Below are positions 1-9,002 of a stretch of DNA of 46,243 nt, piece after piece. The stretch comes from Mycobacterium sp. KBS0706. Lineage in GTDB: Bacteria > Pseudomonadota > Alphaproteobacteria > DSM-16000 > Inquilinaceae. The stretch spans positions 1-46,243 of the forward strand of contig NZ_VCCH02000065.1 of NCBI RefSeq assembly GCF_005938675.2, in the 5' to 3' direction. A program made the translations under genes and the position numbers. The notes beneath the pieces are model-generated. The model did not search any database. It was not told the DNA's origin and saw nothing but the letters and a program-made list of their open reading frames with translations. Position 1 is the first letter of the stretch, and every line of letters starts with the position of its first letter.

Positions 1-131
1 CCGAGCCTGCCCTCATTCACCCCGGGATGAGTAGGGTTGCAAGCGCCGAATGCTTGATCGAACGGCCAGGCGCGCGCGGATGGCCTGCTCGATCGCGCGA
101 CGGTGAGGCTCTCAGCGAGCGTCGATGACGG

Positions 132-1190
132 ATGACAAAAGACATGGCCTTCCCTGTTGGAGACGCCAAGGCCGGAATCCAGGCGCTGAGCCGATACCGC
201 GAAACGAAAGCCGCGCGCAGTGCATTTGAACTGCTGATCACGGCGGTGCCGTTCGCGGTGCTTTGGGCCCTCATGTGGGCCGCGCTCGGCATCGGCTATT
301 GGCTGTCATTGCTGCTCGCGGTGCCGACCGCGGCCTTCCTCATGCGCCTTTTCATGATTCAGCACGACTGTGGACATGGAGCCTTCTTCCGTCGACGCGT
401 CATGAATGATTGGGTGGGCCGGGTCATCGGCGTCTTGACGTTGACGCCCTATGGCTTCTGGCGCCGTACCCATGCGACGCATCACGCGGCGGTCGGCAAC
501 CTCGACCATCGCGGCATCGGCGATATCGACACCAAAACGGTGAGTGAATACCTCGCGCTCGGCACCGCCGGCCGCCTTGCCTACACCGTCTATCGCCATC
601 CGATCGTGATGTTCGGCATCATTCCAGCATACCTGTTCCTGCTGCACCACCGCCTTCCCTTTGGTCTCATTCGGGCCGGCGGACAGCCCTGGGCCAGCAC
701 CATGGGAACGAACGCGTCCATCGCGGCCGTCGTCCTGTTGATGGTGTGCCTAGTCGGGGTCGGGCCATTTCTCCTGGTGCAAGGCCCGGTGGTGCTGATC
801 GCCGCCTCGATCGCGGTGTGGTTCTTCTACGTGCAGCATCAGTTCGAGGACACGCGATGGGCGCACGAAGAAGACTGGGACTTCCATGAAGCCGCCCTGC
901 ATGGGAGTTCGCACTATGAGTTGCCCCGTGCCCTCGCCTGGTTCACAGGGAACATCGGCGTGCATCATGTGCATCATCTGTGCAGCCGGATCCCGTTCTA
1001 CCGTCTGCGCCAGGTCCTGAATGATCACCCCGAACTGGCGGGCGTCGGGCGGCTGACGTTCGTTCAGAGCTTTCGATGCGCGACGCTTGCCCTTTGGGAC
1101 GAAAGACAGGGACGGCTGATATCGTTTCGCGAACTGCGGATGCGGCGTTCGAATGCGCGCTCCGCCGTTCCAAGACCCGCTGGCAACTGA
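132..1190 (+). CDS. Membrane fatty acid desaturase
   Basis: This is a 352-residue integral-membrane di-iron desaturase, predicted to introduce a double bond into acyl chains of membrane lipids. The three histidine boxes of the family are visible: HDCGH near residue 79, HATHH near 115 and HVHHL near 280. Hydrophobic segments lie at about 35-75 and 195-235, as expected for membrane spans. The size fits the bacterial delta-type fatty acid desaturases. Two in-frame ATGs (132 and 144) are possible starts and neither has a strong ribosome binding site. The gene stands alone. It may serve membrane adaptation to stress, in line with the chaperones and stress genes downstream. Substrate and double-bond position cannot be read from the sequence; a beta-carotene hydroxylase or ketolase is a less likely alternative. 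Confidence 0.9.
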   Translation: MTKDMAFPVGDAKAGIQALSRYRETKAARSAFELLITAVPFAVLWALMWAALGIGYWLSLLLAVPTAAFLMRLFMIQHDCGHGAFFRRRVMNDWVGRVIGVLTLTPYGFWRRTHATHHAAVGNLDHRGIGDIDTKTVSEYLALGTAGRLAYTVYRHPIVMFGIIPAYLFLLHHRLPFGLIRAGGQPWASTMGTNASIAAVVLLMVCLVGVGPFLLVQGPVVLIAASIAVWFFYVQHQFEDTRWAHEEDWDFHEAALHGSSHYELPRALAWFTGNIGVHHVHHLCSRIPFYRLRQVLNDHPELAGVGRLTFVQSFRCATLALWDERQGRLISFRELRMRRSNARSAVPRPAGN

Positions 1191-1277
1191 AACACCGACG
1201 CCGAGATCAGCTCGGTCGCCGTGTTCGTAAGGCAGGGCCGTGAGCACCTGCAGCGCTAGAGGCACTCCGGCAGAAGA

Positions 1278-1337
1278 CTGTGAATCGGCACGGGGTCTCG
1301 GTGCCGATCGGCGCCGAGACCCCGCGCCGATTCACAG
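1278..1337. repeat. 60-bp near-perfect palindrome
   Basis: Two 30-bp arms (1278-1307 and 1308-1337) are reverse complements with only two mismatches and no spacer. Each arm reads outward like a GTGAATCGGC-type end. A related sequence occurs once more at 19844-19877, where it borders a truncated SDR gene. This suggests two abutted, inverted copies of the end of a mobile element, but no transposase of that element is present here. Confidence 0.6.
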
Positions 1338-1730
1338 AGATGGGTCGACAGGTGCCAAAGCCCGCCTTTGCTTTGAAGGACCGCTTCTCTATCGCGGCGT
1401 AGGTCAAGTGGGCGCGAGCTGTCGACAGCTGCAGAGTTGCAGCAGGCCGGGTCGGAGGAGGTTTTCGCGCAGCGTGGGTTAGGGTGCAGGAGGAGTTTTG
1501 CCCGGCATGAGGCCGAGCCACACGGGGTTCGTGCTTCTCTTCGGGGTCGGCACATTGGCCGCCCCATGATGGGATGAGAAGGCGGGGGTGGATCAATCTT
1601 TGGGGCGCCCTTGCCATCGCTCGGACGGCAGAGGCTGCGGACATTGCGATCTCACCCCACCCATCGTCCCCGTGGGGACCTCTTGCTGCCAAGGCAGAAC
1701 TGGTTGGTGCTGGTTCTGAGCTGGCAGAGG
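1338..1730. other. Gene-free stretch between palindrome and IS110 element
   Basis: No convincing coding frame was found here; the open frames lack family resemblance and ribosome binding sites. The stretch probably includes mobile-element debris and the left flank of the IS110 element. IS110 elements usually lack clear terminal inverted repeats, so the element boundary cannot be placed. Confidence 0.4.
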
Positions 1731-2781
1731 TCAGCCGGCCTGGGCGCCGGCGGACACATCCATGCGGCTCCAGCGGAAGTCGGTGCCATCGATCCACATC
1801 CGATGGAGGATCACCGCGAGCCGCCGGGCGACCGCAACGATGGCACGCCGCATCCCGCGCCGTTGCGCCACCCGCAGGCCCCAGGCCTTGAGCCAGGACC
1901 AGGACCGACTCTGCGTCAGCATGGTCTGAGCGGCCTCGTACAGCATCGTCCGCAGCATGGCGTCGCCGCACTTCGAGATGCTGCCGTCATAGTCGGCTTC
2001 GCCGGACTGGTGGCGTTTAGGCACCAGTCCAACATGGGCGCCGACGGACTTGGAGTGGAGGAAGCGCTGGGGCTGGTCGACGGTCGCCTGGTAGGTCAGC
2101 GCGACGACTGCACCGACGCCGGGGGCCGTCATCAGCCGCCGGCAGGGGATCGTGCCGCACGAGCTCGAGTAGCATCTTGTGCAGCCTGGCGAACTCCTGG
2201 CGCATGATCCGCCGGACGACGAGCAGGGGTTCGACGATCGCCGACAGCCGCGGGAAGCCATCGACCAGCTCGCGGATCCGGGCCTCGAACCCGCCCCGAG
2301 CCACCGCACCCACCTTGAGGCCGAAGTTCCGCAGCGTGCCGCGCAGATCGCACTCGATGTCCAGGAGCTTGCGCTGGAGGAGCTTGCGGCTGGTCAGCAG
2401 CATCCGCTTCTCCTGGCTCGCCAGCGTCTTCACATGGACCGGCTTGAACAAGCCGACGCGCATGATCTGCGCAATCCCGCGCGCGTCATGGCGGTCCGAC
2501 TTGTTGACCTGCTGCGCCTTCAGCAGCGACTTCATGTGCCGGGTCTCGACGCAGATCACCGGCAGGCCCGCCTCGGCCAGGCCGTTGACCAGCCACTGTG
2601 AGAGCGGTCCGGCTTCCAGGCCCACGCGGCTATACTCAACTCCGAGCGCCGTCAACAGCCCGACGATCTCGTCTGGCTCTGTCGCCACCCGATGCTCGGA
2701 CACCACCTGGCCGGCGTCGTCGACGACGCATACCGACGTCTCCTTCACCGACACATCAAGGCCAACGAAATGTAGCATCAT
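1731..2781 (-). pseudogene. IS110-family transposase, frameshifted
   Basis: The start is the ATG at 2781, with AGGAG nine bases upstream. The N-terminal part has the DEDD nuclease signature of IS110 transposases (FVGLDVSVKETSV; NKSDRHDARGIAQIMR). Near 2152 the frame breaks, after RHDP, and the rest (CRRLMTAPGVGAVVALTYQA, the Transposase_20 domain) continues in another frame to the stop at 1731. The size of the repaired protein, about 350 residues, fits the family. One added base or two lost bases explains the break, so the enzyme is probably inactive unless the shift is programmed, which is not typical for IS110. A longer upstream frame, reaching 3201, has no supporting evidence. Confidence 0.88.
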
Positions 2782-2968
2782 CGCGCTCCTTCCCCGATGT
2801 CTGAGGTCGAACCGACCTCCTCTGCATCGAATGTGAAGGGGCTGCGCGCTTCCGACATCAGTCGAGCCGCAGCCGCCGCGATACACCATCTTCGGGGGGC
2901 AAAGCGCCGTGGAGACAGCCGAAAGCGAATGGGCGCATTTGGGTCGATGCCATGTTGGCACTCTCCCA

Positions 2969-2996
2969 TTGACTCTGCTAGTTCGCACCCTAAATC
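2969..2996 (+). promoter_or_regulatory. Possible promoter for hsp20 pair
   Basis: TTGACT at 2969-2974 is followed after 16 bases by TAAATC, about 85 bases ahead of the first hsp20 gene. The -10 match is weak, and no clear RpoH heat-shock promoter was recognised. Confidence 0.2.
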
Positions 2997-3080
2997 GAAC
3001 TTGAGCGGCGGTGGGCAGGGGCTCCACCAGGCTGCCCCCGCCACGCTTCGGCAACCGTTTCATATTCATGGGGTGCAGCT

Positions 3081-3506
3081 GTGAGTATGACATCCAACGA
3101 TCCCTTCGACGCGCTCTTCCGATTCCAGAGGGCCCTTGAAGCACGTCTCGCGAGCGATTGGCTCCGAGACGCGACCACCAGCACGGGGCCCTTTCCACCA
3201 ATCAACGTCTTCCGACAGGGCGATGATTTCGTCGCTATCATCGAATTGCCGGGCGTCAGTAAGAGCGACCTTGAGATCCAAGCTAAGGAGAATGCGCTTC
3301 GCATCGCAGGCAGGAAATCAGTCAGTTATGTCGAGGGCGCGAGTATTCACCGTCGTGAGCGAGTTGGAGGCGAGTTCGATCGGACACTCTCGCTTCCCGT
3401 GGGAATCGATCCGGACGGCATAACGGCCGAGTATCGCGACGGTGTGCTCGCTCTGTTTATTCCGATAGCTGAGCGCGCAAAACCGCGGACCGTCCAGATC
3501 ACGTAA
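3081..3506 (+). CDS. Hsp20/alpha-crystallin small heat-shock protein 1
   Basis: This is a 141-residue cytoplasmic ATP-independent holdase that binds unfolding proteins. The alpha-crystallin domain spans about residues 38-140, with the typical GVSKSDLEIQAKENALRIAG strand region, RRER..GEFDRTLSLP in the middle, and the DGVLALFIPIAE hallmark near the end. The gene starts with GTG at 3081; an ATG at 3087 is an alternative. It is followed after 48 bases by a second, divergent Hsp20 gene, so the two probably form one heat- or stress-induced unit. The short N-terminus mentions no targeting signal. Confidence 0.93.
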   Translation: MSMTSNDPFDALFRFQRALEARLASDWLRDATTSTGPFPPINVFRQGDDFVAIIELPGVSKSDLEIQAKENALRIAGRKSVSYVEGASIHRRERVGGEFDRTLSLPVGIDPDGITAEYRDGVLALFIPIAERAKPRTVQIT

Positions 3507-3554
3507 CCATGCATCGCCCTTGAAGATCGCCAACCCCAACTCGGGAGCGCAACC

Positions 3555-3953
3555 ATGGTTTCCAAGCAAGAGCTTCAGGTCCAGCAGAAGCGAGAGGTCG
3601 AGAAGAGAGAGGAGGTCACCGTCCCCTCCCGAGTGTTCTTGCCGACCACCGACATCTATGAAACTCAGGACGCTTTGAACGTCGTTATGGACATGCCCGG
3701 GGTGCAGAAAAAAAATATTGACGTGGCCATTGAGGATGGCGTCCTGAGAGTGAGCGGCCGAATCGATTTCGACAAATATGAAGAGCTTCAGCCGATCTAT
3801 ACTGAGTACAACATCGGCCACTATTCGAGAAGCTTCCGTCTTTCGAGCAAAATCGATCAGACCAAGATCAGCGCGGAATTGAAAGATGGCGTGCTTTCAT
3901 TGGTCCTGCCGAAGGTGGAGGAAGCAAAGCCGCGCGCTATTTCGGTCGCCTGA
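3555..3953 (+). CDS. Hsp20/alpha-crystallin small heat-shock protein 2
   Basis: A second small heat-shock protein, 132 residues long, with a charged N-terminal tail (KQELQVQQKREVEKREE) and an alpha-crystallin domain from about residue 28. The motifs DMPGVQKKNIDVAIEDGVLR and LKDGVLSLVLPKVEEAKPR are characteristic of the IbpA-like class that carries an aromatic-rich loop (YTEYNIGHYSRSFRL). GGGAG lies eight bases before the ATG. It differs strongly from its upstream neighbour, so the pair is more likely two classes that co-assemble or share substrates than a recent duplication. Confidence 0.93.
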   Translation: MVSKQELQVQQKREVEKREEVTVPSRVFLPTTDIYETQDALNVVMDMPGVQKKNIDVAIEDGVLRVSGRIDFDKYEELQPIYTEYNIGHYSRSFRLSSKIDQTKISAELKDGVLSLVLPKVEEAKPRAISVA

Positions 3954-3956
3954 CTA

Positions 3957-4285
3957 TAAGGCAGCTGTCTGACACGCGAGCGAGCCGGCAAAGTGCTCGC
4001 CCGCGGCCGGTCGCCTGTCATGTCGTAGTCGCGGAGTTGCACACCGCGCCGAGCCTGAGCCTCTTGAACGCCCTGCGCGCCGTCCTTCGCTCTATGTGAC
4101 GAGAGATAGGCCGATTACACCGCAGCAGATAGTCCGCCCGTCGACCGTGCGCGGTAGGCAGTGAAATGCTGATCTCCAACACGTTAGCAATCCCGCAAAT
4201 GCCTGGCAGACCCGCCATAGGTCAGCGAAGGGGCTTGCGAACCCGGCGTTGCCGTCAGGCCCTCTAGGAGGGCCCCCATTTCCGA
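3957..4285. other. Gene-free stretch
   Basis: About 330 bases lie between hsp20-2 and the decayed sulfur-transport locus. Small open frames are present on the minus strand, but none resembles a known family. No repeat or clear terminator was recognised. Confidence 0.4.
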
Positions 4286-4624
4286 TCACGACTGGCGTCC
4301 GGCCGGGAGCCCGGCCCCACCGGCCACGCTGGCGAACACTCGATCGTGGATGGCCATGCCGGCGAGCATCGCAACGACGAACACCGTCTTCGTCGGCAGG
4401 TCGAAGCTCTGCTCCAGGATGGGCCGGGAGCGGCGGCGCAGGATCAGGGTCCCGACCGCGGACACCGCCACCGCGCCACCGAGCACGAAGGCGAGGCTCG
4501 GATCCTAGCCACCCGCGACATCAAGGAATCCGCGGACCCGGGCCGGGTCCATCATGCCGGACATCGCGAGTCCGAGCCCGAAGATCAGGCCGGCGACCGG
4601 AGCGACCCCGATCCCCCCGATCAT
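4286..4624 (-). pseudogene. DUF6691 (YeeE-like) gene with amber codon and internal deletion
   Basis: Read from the ATG at 4624, the sequence gives MIGGIGVAPVAGLIFGLGLA and then SGMMDPARVRGFLDVAGG, the start of a DUF6691 membrane protein, the small partner of YeeE/YedE in presumed sulfur-compound transport. A TAG follows exactly where the family usually has Trp of a WDPSLAF motif. The frame then continues as DPSLAFVLGGAVAVSAVGT and RRRSRPILEQSFDLPTKTV. After TKTV, the central part is missing and the text jumps to a FVVAMLAGMA-like C-terminal end, closing at 4286. One nonsense mutation plus a deletion make this a clear pseudogene. It overlaps the upstream yeeE remnant by an ATGA-type junction, showing the ancestral operon. 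Confidence 0.8.
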
Positions 4625-4812
4625 GGCAGACCTCCCCAGCGCATGAGGGTGGCGGTCGCGATGCCGGTGGCGAGGGAGGTCGCCACGGCCACGATCGACC
4701 GCGGCGAGAGTCGCGCGAGACCCGCAACCCCGTGACCGCTGGTGCAGCCGGAGCCCATCCGTGTCCCGAACCCGACCAGAAGTCCGGGCGCCACGAGGAG
4801 AAGCAGCGAGCC
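4621..4812 (-). pseudogene. YeeE/YedE sulfur transporter, C-terminal remnant
   Basis: Translation of the minus strand in the frame ending at 4621 gives VGFGTRMGSGCTSGHGVAGL followed by ARLSPRSIVAVATSLATGIA. GSGCTSGHG is the conserved cysteine motif of YeeE/YedE transporters, which import thiosulfate or other sulfur compounds. Only about the last 60 residues remain; the rest of the gene is missing upstream of about 4812. Its stop overlaps the start of the DUF6691 pseudogene, the normal operon layout of this pair. The locus was therefore inherited or acquired complete and has since decayed. Confidence 0.8.
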
Positions 4813-5096
4813 ATGATCACCACTGTCCGCGAGGCTGCCTATTCCAAGCGGTTCTGTGCAGATGAGGCATTACTCTTGGGCGACTACGCCACTCGCTCCT
4901 ATCGGGAATGCGCGAGCCCAAGGCAGCGTGCTTCTCGCTGTCAGGCAGTCGTGCATCCTGCAGCTCGACTCGATCTTCACATCCTCGCAAAGCTCAAGGC
5001 GGTGCCTGCGGCTCGTTTCTGCAATGTTGAATCCCTTCCTTCGCCCGAACTCCGAATCATGATGTCGTTGGTCGGGTGCGCCGGCGGCGGGGGAAC
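4813..5096. other. Gene-free stretch before capA-like gene
   Basis: No gene was recognised here. It may hold the promoter of the CapA-like gene and the edge of the deletion that removed most of yeeE. Confidence 0.35.
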
Positions 5097-6083
5097 ATGG
5101 CTCGGACAACGACATTGGCGCTTCTGGGCGACCTCATGCTCGGCCGCGGCGTGAGCCGGGCATTGCGCCACCGGCCCCCCGAATGGTTCTGGGGCGATGT
5201 CCTGCCCATCCTCCGCCGGGCCGATGCGGTGCTAGCCAATCTCGAAAGTCCGATCACAACCGCCAGCCGGCGCCGAAGCTGGAAGATGTTCCACTTCCGG
5301 GCCGATCCGGAGGCCGTCCGGATCCTGGACTGCGCCGCCGTCCGCTTCGTGTGTCTGGCGAACAACCACATGCTGGACTTCGATGAGCGCGGGTTGCTCG
5401 ACACCATGGCCGCGCTCGACACCGCGGGCATTCGATATGCGGGCGCGGGGCGAAACGCTGCCGAGGCGGCGGCCCCGGTCATGCTCGATCTGCCGGAGTT
5501 GAAGCTCGGACTGCTCGCGGCGACCGACAACATGCGCGCCTTCGGCGCCGGCCCCGATCGCCCGGGGACGAACGTCATCGAATTCAGGGAGGACTCCGCC
5601 GGCCTCGATTGGGTCGCCCGCTCGGTCGACACGCTGCGGTGCGCCGGCGCGGCTGTCGTGCTGCTGTCGCTGCATTGGGGTCCGAATATGCGCCTGTCGC
5701 CGAGCCGACGTTTCCGGCGGTTCGCGCATGCCGCGATCGAGCGCGGCGTCGACATCATCCACGGCCATTCCGCGCATGTGGTCCAAGCAGTCGAGCGGCA
5801 TCGGGGCGGCATCATCCTCTACGACACCGGGAACTTCATCGACGACTACTGGAAGTTCCCGTTCCGCCGGACGTTCTGGTCGTTCGTCTTCCTCCTGGAC
5901 ATCGAGGGTGATCGGCTCGGGCGGCTCCGGCTGGTGCCGGTCCACATCCATTCCTCGCCGCTCGGCCTGGCGAAGGGCGAGACGGACTGGGCTATCAGGA
6001 CGCGGATGCAGTCCCTTTGCGCCGCCTTCGGCACCCCCGTCCTCGATACTGCGGAAGGGCTGGAGATTCCGATCTCCCGATGA
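5097..6083 (+). CDS. CapA-family metallophosphoesterase-like protein
   Basis: This protein of about 328 residues belongs to the CapA/PGA_cap family, named for a poly-gamma-glutamate capsule protein and related to calcineurin-type phosphoesterases. Motifs seen are ALLGDLMLGRGVSRAL at the N-terminus, LANNHMLDF near residue 95, LHWGPN near 195 and GHSAHVVQ near 230, which together form the predicted metal site. The ATG at 5097 is preceded by a purine-rich GGGGGAA and is preferred to the GTG at 5076. No capBC partners are nearby, so a capsule role is not supported; many stand-alone members have unknown substrates. No signal peptide is evident. Confidence 0.82.
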   Translation: MARTTTLALLGDLMLGRGVSRALRHRPPEWFWGDVLPILRRADAVLANLESPITTASRRRSWKMFHFRADPEAVRILDCAAVRFVCLANNHMLDFDERGLLDTMAALDTAGIRYAGAGRNAAEAAAPVMLDLPELKLGLLAATDNMRAFGAGPDRPGTNVIEFREDSAGLDWVARSVDTLRCAGAAVVLLSLHWGPNMRLSPSRRFRRFAHAAIERGVDIIHGHSAHVVQAVERHRGGIILYDTGNFIDDYWKFPFRRTFWSFVFLLDIEGDRLGRLRLVPVHIHSSPLGLAKGETDWAIRTRMQSLCAAFGTPVLDTAEGLEIPISR

Positions 6084-6316
6084 TGTCGGCGACGTTTCCG
6101 CAGGCGCTGACATTGTCGAACCGACCTTGAATTGCAGGGTCGAGTGACGGCATCGGCAACGACAACAGATGGAATAATCGGCCGGTAGGCAATTGATCCT
6201 GGTGGTTTACACTGCCAGACGGTCTCGTACATTCTGCGGCAGCACTGCGCGCAACTGCGGCTTGCTCTTTTGCCTGTCGGGCGACCGCAGGAACCGACCA
6301 CGAAAGTCTGGACACC

Positions 6317-7630
6317 ATGAACCGCAGCCTTGAGCGGCTTCCACAGGAACCGGTGGACCGGTTTACCAAGCCGTTCACGCGGTTCCTTCGCATCGAGGCT
6401 ACGGCCGGTGCCGTCTTGCTGCTCTGCGCCCTCTTGGCCCTGGTTCTCTCCAACTCCTCCTGGTCGACGTCGTTTCTCGCTGTGTGGGACATGCAGGCCG
6501 GTTTCCGGCTGCGCGGCTTCGAGTTCTCCCGCTCGCTGAAGCACTGGATCAACGATGGGCTGATGACGCTGTTCTTCTTCGTCGTCGCCCTCGAACTGAA
6601 GCGCGAGATGGTCCTGGGAGAATTGCGCAACCCGCGCATGGCGGCTCTGTCCATCGCCGCGGCTCTTGGCGGAATGGTCGTGCCGGCGGGCCTCTTCCTG
6701 TTGCTGGAAGGCGGCGGCAAGGGCGCCCACGGCTGGGGCATCGTCACGGCGACCGATACCGCCTTCGTGATTGGCTGCCTCGCAGTCCTTGGATCCCGCA
6801 TTCCGCAGAGCTTGCGGCTGTTTCTCCTGTCGCTGGCGATCTTCGACGACATCGGCGCCATTGTGGTGATTGCGATCGGCTATGGCGGCGCTTTGGATTG
6901 GGCCGCTCTCGGAGTGGCAGGGCTGGGACTTGCGGTCGTCGCGGGGATCGCGCGCCTCGGCGTCCGGAGCTTCCAGATCTATTTCGCGATCGGCGGTACG
7001 ATCTGGCTGGCCCTTGACGCATCGGGCATCCACCCGACGCTCGCGGGCCTTGTCCTGGGCCTGATGACCCCGGCGCACAGCTGGGTGAGCGACAACCGCT
7101 TGCGCGCGATCCTGAGTCGCGTGGTCGCCTATCCTCCGGGGAACCGCTGGAGCGGCGATACGACGGACCGGCGGGATCTCCGCCGCGCGAGCATCGCTTC
7201 CCGTGAAGCCTTGTCTCCCATCGAGCGTCTCGAGATCATCCTTCACCCTTGGGTGGCATTCACGATCATGCCGCTCTTCGCGCTGGCGAATGCCGGTCTG
7301 GCGATCTCCCCCGAAGACATGGGCGGAACCCTCGGGGTCGCGATGTTTGCGGGTTTCGTGTTCGGCAAACCCATCGGTGTGGTGGCTTTCAGCTGTCTGG
7401 CCGTGAGCCTCCGATTTGCGGTGCGCCCGCCCGAACTGCCTTGGAGCGTGCTGGCGGCAGGCGCTCTCCTGACCGGCATCGGTTTCACGATGGCGCTGTT
7501 CATCGGCGAATTGGCCTTCGATTCCAGCCTGCTCAACGCGGCCAAATTGGGCATTCTGGGCGCCTCTGCCGCCTCCGCGGCATGCGGATTGCTGGCGTTG
7601 GCATGGCTGACGTCTCCCGCCTGGCGGTGA
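6317..7630 (+). CDS. nhaA: Na+/H+ antiporter NhaA
   Basis: A 437-residue inner-membrane antiporter of the NhaA family, exchanging two protons for one sodium ion and used for pH and salt homeostasis. The ion-site aspartates are present in TATDTAF (about residue 150) and in the AIFDDIGAIVVIAI segment (about 180). Many hydrophobic segments fit the twelve-helix fold. The protein is slightly longer than the E. coli one because of its N-terminus and a loop around residues 260-295. It stands alone, downstream of the CapA-like gene with a 233-base gap, so it probably has its own promoter. Confidence 0.95.
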   Translation: MNRSLERLPQEPVDRFTKPFTRFLRIEATAGAVLLLCALLALVLSNSSWSTSFLAVWDMQAGFRLRGFEFSRSLKHWINDGLMTLFFFVVALELKREMVLGELRNPRMAALSIAAALGGMVVPAGLFLLLEGGGKGAHGWGIVTATDTAFVIGCLAVLGSRIPQSLRLFLLSLAIFDDIGAIVVIAIGYGGALDWAALGVAGLGLAVVAGIARLGVRSFQIYFAIGGTIWLALDASGIHPTLAGLVLGLMTPAHSWVSDNRLRAILSRVVAYPPGNRWSGDTTDRRDLRRASIASREALSPIERLEIILHPWVAFTIMPLFALANAGLAISPEDMGGTLGVAMFAGFVFGKPIGVVAFSCLAVSLRFAVRPPELPWSVLAAGALLTGIGFTMALFIGELAFDSSLLNAAKLGILGASAASAACGLLALAWLTSPAWR

Positions 7631-7854
7631 CCCGGATCAGACCGATCCTTCAGCCCACACCCTTGAAGTCCCCCGCCGAATTGCTGAACTCGCGACATCA
7701 TCTCCATTGCAGCTCCCGCGCGCTGATCGCGAACCACCTGGAAGCCGGAAGACATGTGTTAGGATCCGTTTTGAAGGGCTGCGCACCCGCACTTGAACGA
7801 TGATGGCGGGATACACAGGCAGGTGTCCGAAGGCTCCCCGGCCCGGAGGCTTTA

Positions 7855-8245
7855 TGTGGATCCTGGAGGATCGCGGGCTGGCTGGTGATCGTGGGTCCGG
7901 CCAGGCGCTGAATGACGAGTTCGACTGCGAAGGTTTGCTGTGCGGCCGGATTCTTTGGCTGCAGATCCCCAGGATCAGGCGGTGCGTGACAAGAACAATC
8001 CGGAGCCGGCGCTGCGGCAGCGGCAACTCTGCGGCCTGACGATCATTTCGAGGATGCGGCCGACGGGCCCTGATCGCTGGGAAGGTGGTTCATTCTACAA
8101 CTCGCATGATGGGAAAACATACGGTGTCTCAACGGAACTCAAATCCACCGATGTGCTCATTGCGCGAATCTATGCGGGGATCCCGGCTCTCGGCGAGACC
8201 AAGAGCCTTCAACGGATTCCACACGGCACATTGGAAGGTTGGTGA
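7855..8245 (+). pseudogene. DUF2147 protein remnant, frameshifted
   Basis: Two frames must be joined to read this gene. The first gives MWILEDRG and, further on, FDCEGLLCGRILWL. Near position 7962 the frame changes to DPQDQAVRDKNNPEPALRQR followed by LCGLTIISRMRPTGPDRWEG, FYNSHDGKTYGVS and ARIYAGIPALGETKSL, ending at 8245. This pattern (CGxxLCG, RDxxNPxPxLRxRxLCG, GKTY) is typical of DUF2147 periplasmic proteins. The signal peptide region is lost or unrecognisable. A short deletion or insertion explains the shift. The function of DUF2147 is not established. Confidence 0.7.
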
Positions 8246-8352
8246 TGAGATATTCGGCAGAATCCAAGAATTGATGCCGCCACGATTGCATTTGCATCGT
8301 GTCTTGGAGGAAGGGCGCGCCTGCTTCCTTCTGTCGACCTCACGCCGACGAG

Positions 8353-8844
8353 TCAGTTCGCAAGACCTCCGCACTGAGATTCGAGCTCGCGGAACGCACT
8401 AGAGAATGCGCCGAGCTGGTACTCCTGAGTCGCCCCGTCATGCCGCTCCAACTTGAAAGGCCTGCCGATCTTCGCGGAGTCGAACAGTTTCTTGGAATGC
8501 TTAGGCGATAGGATAATGGAATTGGAGCCATCTTCGGCCATAAGAGCGACGCTTTCGCGATTTTGATTGATTGTAAGATATCCAATGGGCGCCGATATAG
8601 CGCCACGGCTGCTATCAGCGCGACCAAATTTGAAAAATACGGTCATCGACAGATCAGGGGCTTTGCAGACGAAATTGACAGAGTCCTCCTCGTCGCGATG
8701 CTCTCTTATTGCCAGCGTTACGAAATTTCCTCCCAGGTCTTTCGTGATCTGACCAACATATTCAACCGTCTCATAAGACTGAGAGTTCCCGGCAACTGGA
8801 CTCAGGACAGCAATGCCGATGCATGCAAAACACGTCCACTTCAT
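8353..8844 (-). CDS. Exported hypothetical protein
   Basis: A 163-residue protein with a clear Sec-type signal peptide at the start (MKWTCFACIGIAVLSPVAG), so probably periplasmic. I do not recognise the family. The mature part is rich in beta-strand-like segments and has two cysteines (FVCKAPD and LESQCGG) that could form a disulfide bond. Base composition between about 8550 and 8900 is less GC-rich than the neighbours, which hints at a separate origin. The gene converges with the DUF2147 remnant and has no operon partner. Confidence 0.65.
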   Translation of the reverse strand: MKWTCFACIGIAVLSPVAGNSQSYETVEYVGQITKDLGGNFVTLAIREHRDEEDSVNFVCKAPDLSMTVFFKFGRADSSRGAISAPIGYLTINQNRESVALMAEDGSNSIILSPKHSKKLFDSAKIGRPFKLERHDGATQEYQLGAFSSAFRELESQCGGLAN

Positions 8845-9002
8845 CTCTGCCTCACTGAGGCCGTATCAGCCGCACTATCACTGACCCCATCGTCTTCTCC
8901 ATTGAGCACACAATCACGTCTGGGAGACGCATCGCTCAAACCCAAGATTTAGTCTTCGCATCATGGCCACAACATGGGGTAGCTTCTGCTGTCATCGCAC
9001 CA

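Noticed and set aside
5846..7246. 466-codon minus-strand open frame opposite nhaA
   Set aside because: The plus strand is a clear NhaA; the frame has the low-complexity text of a shadow.
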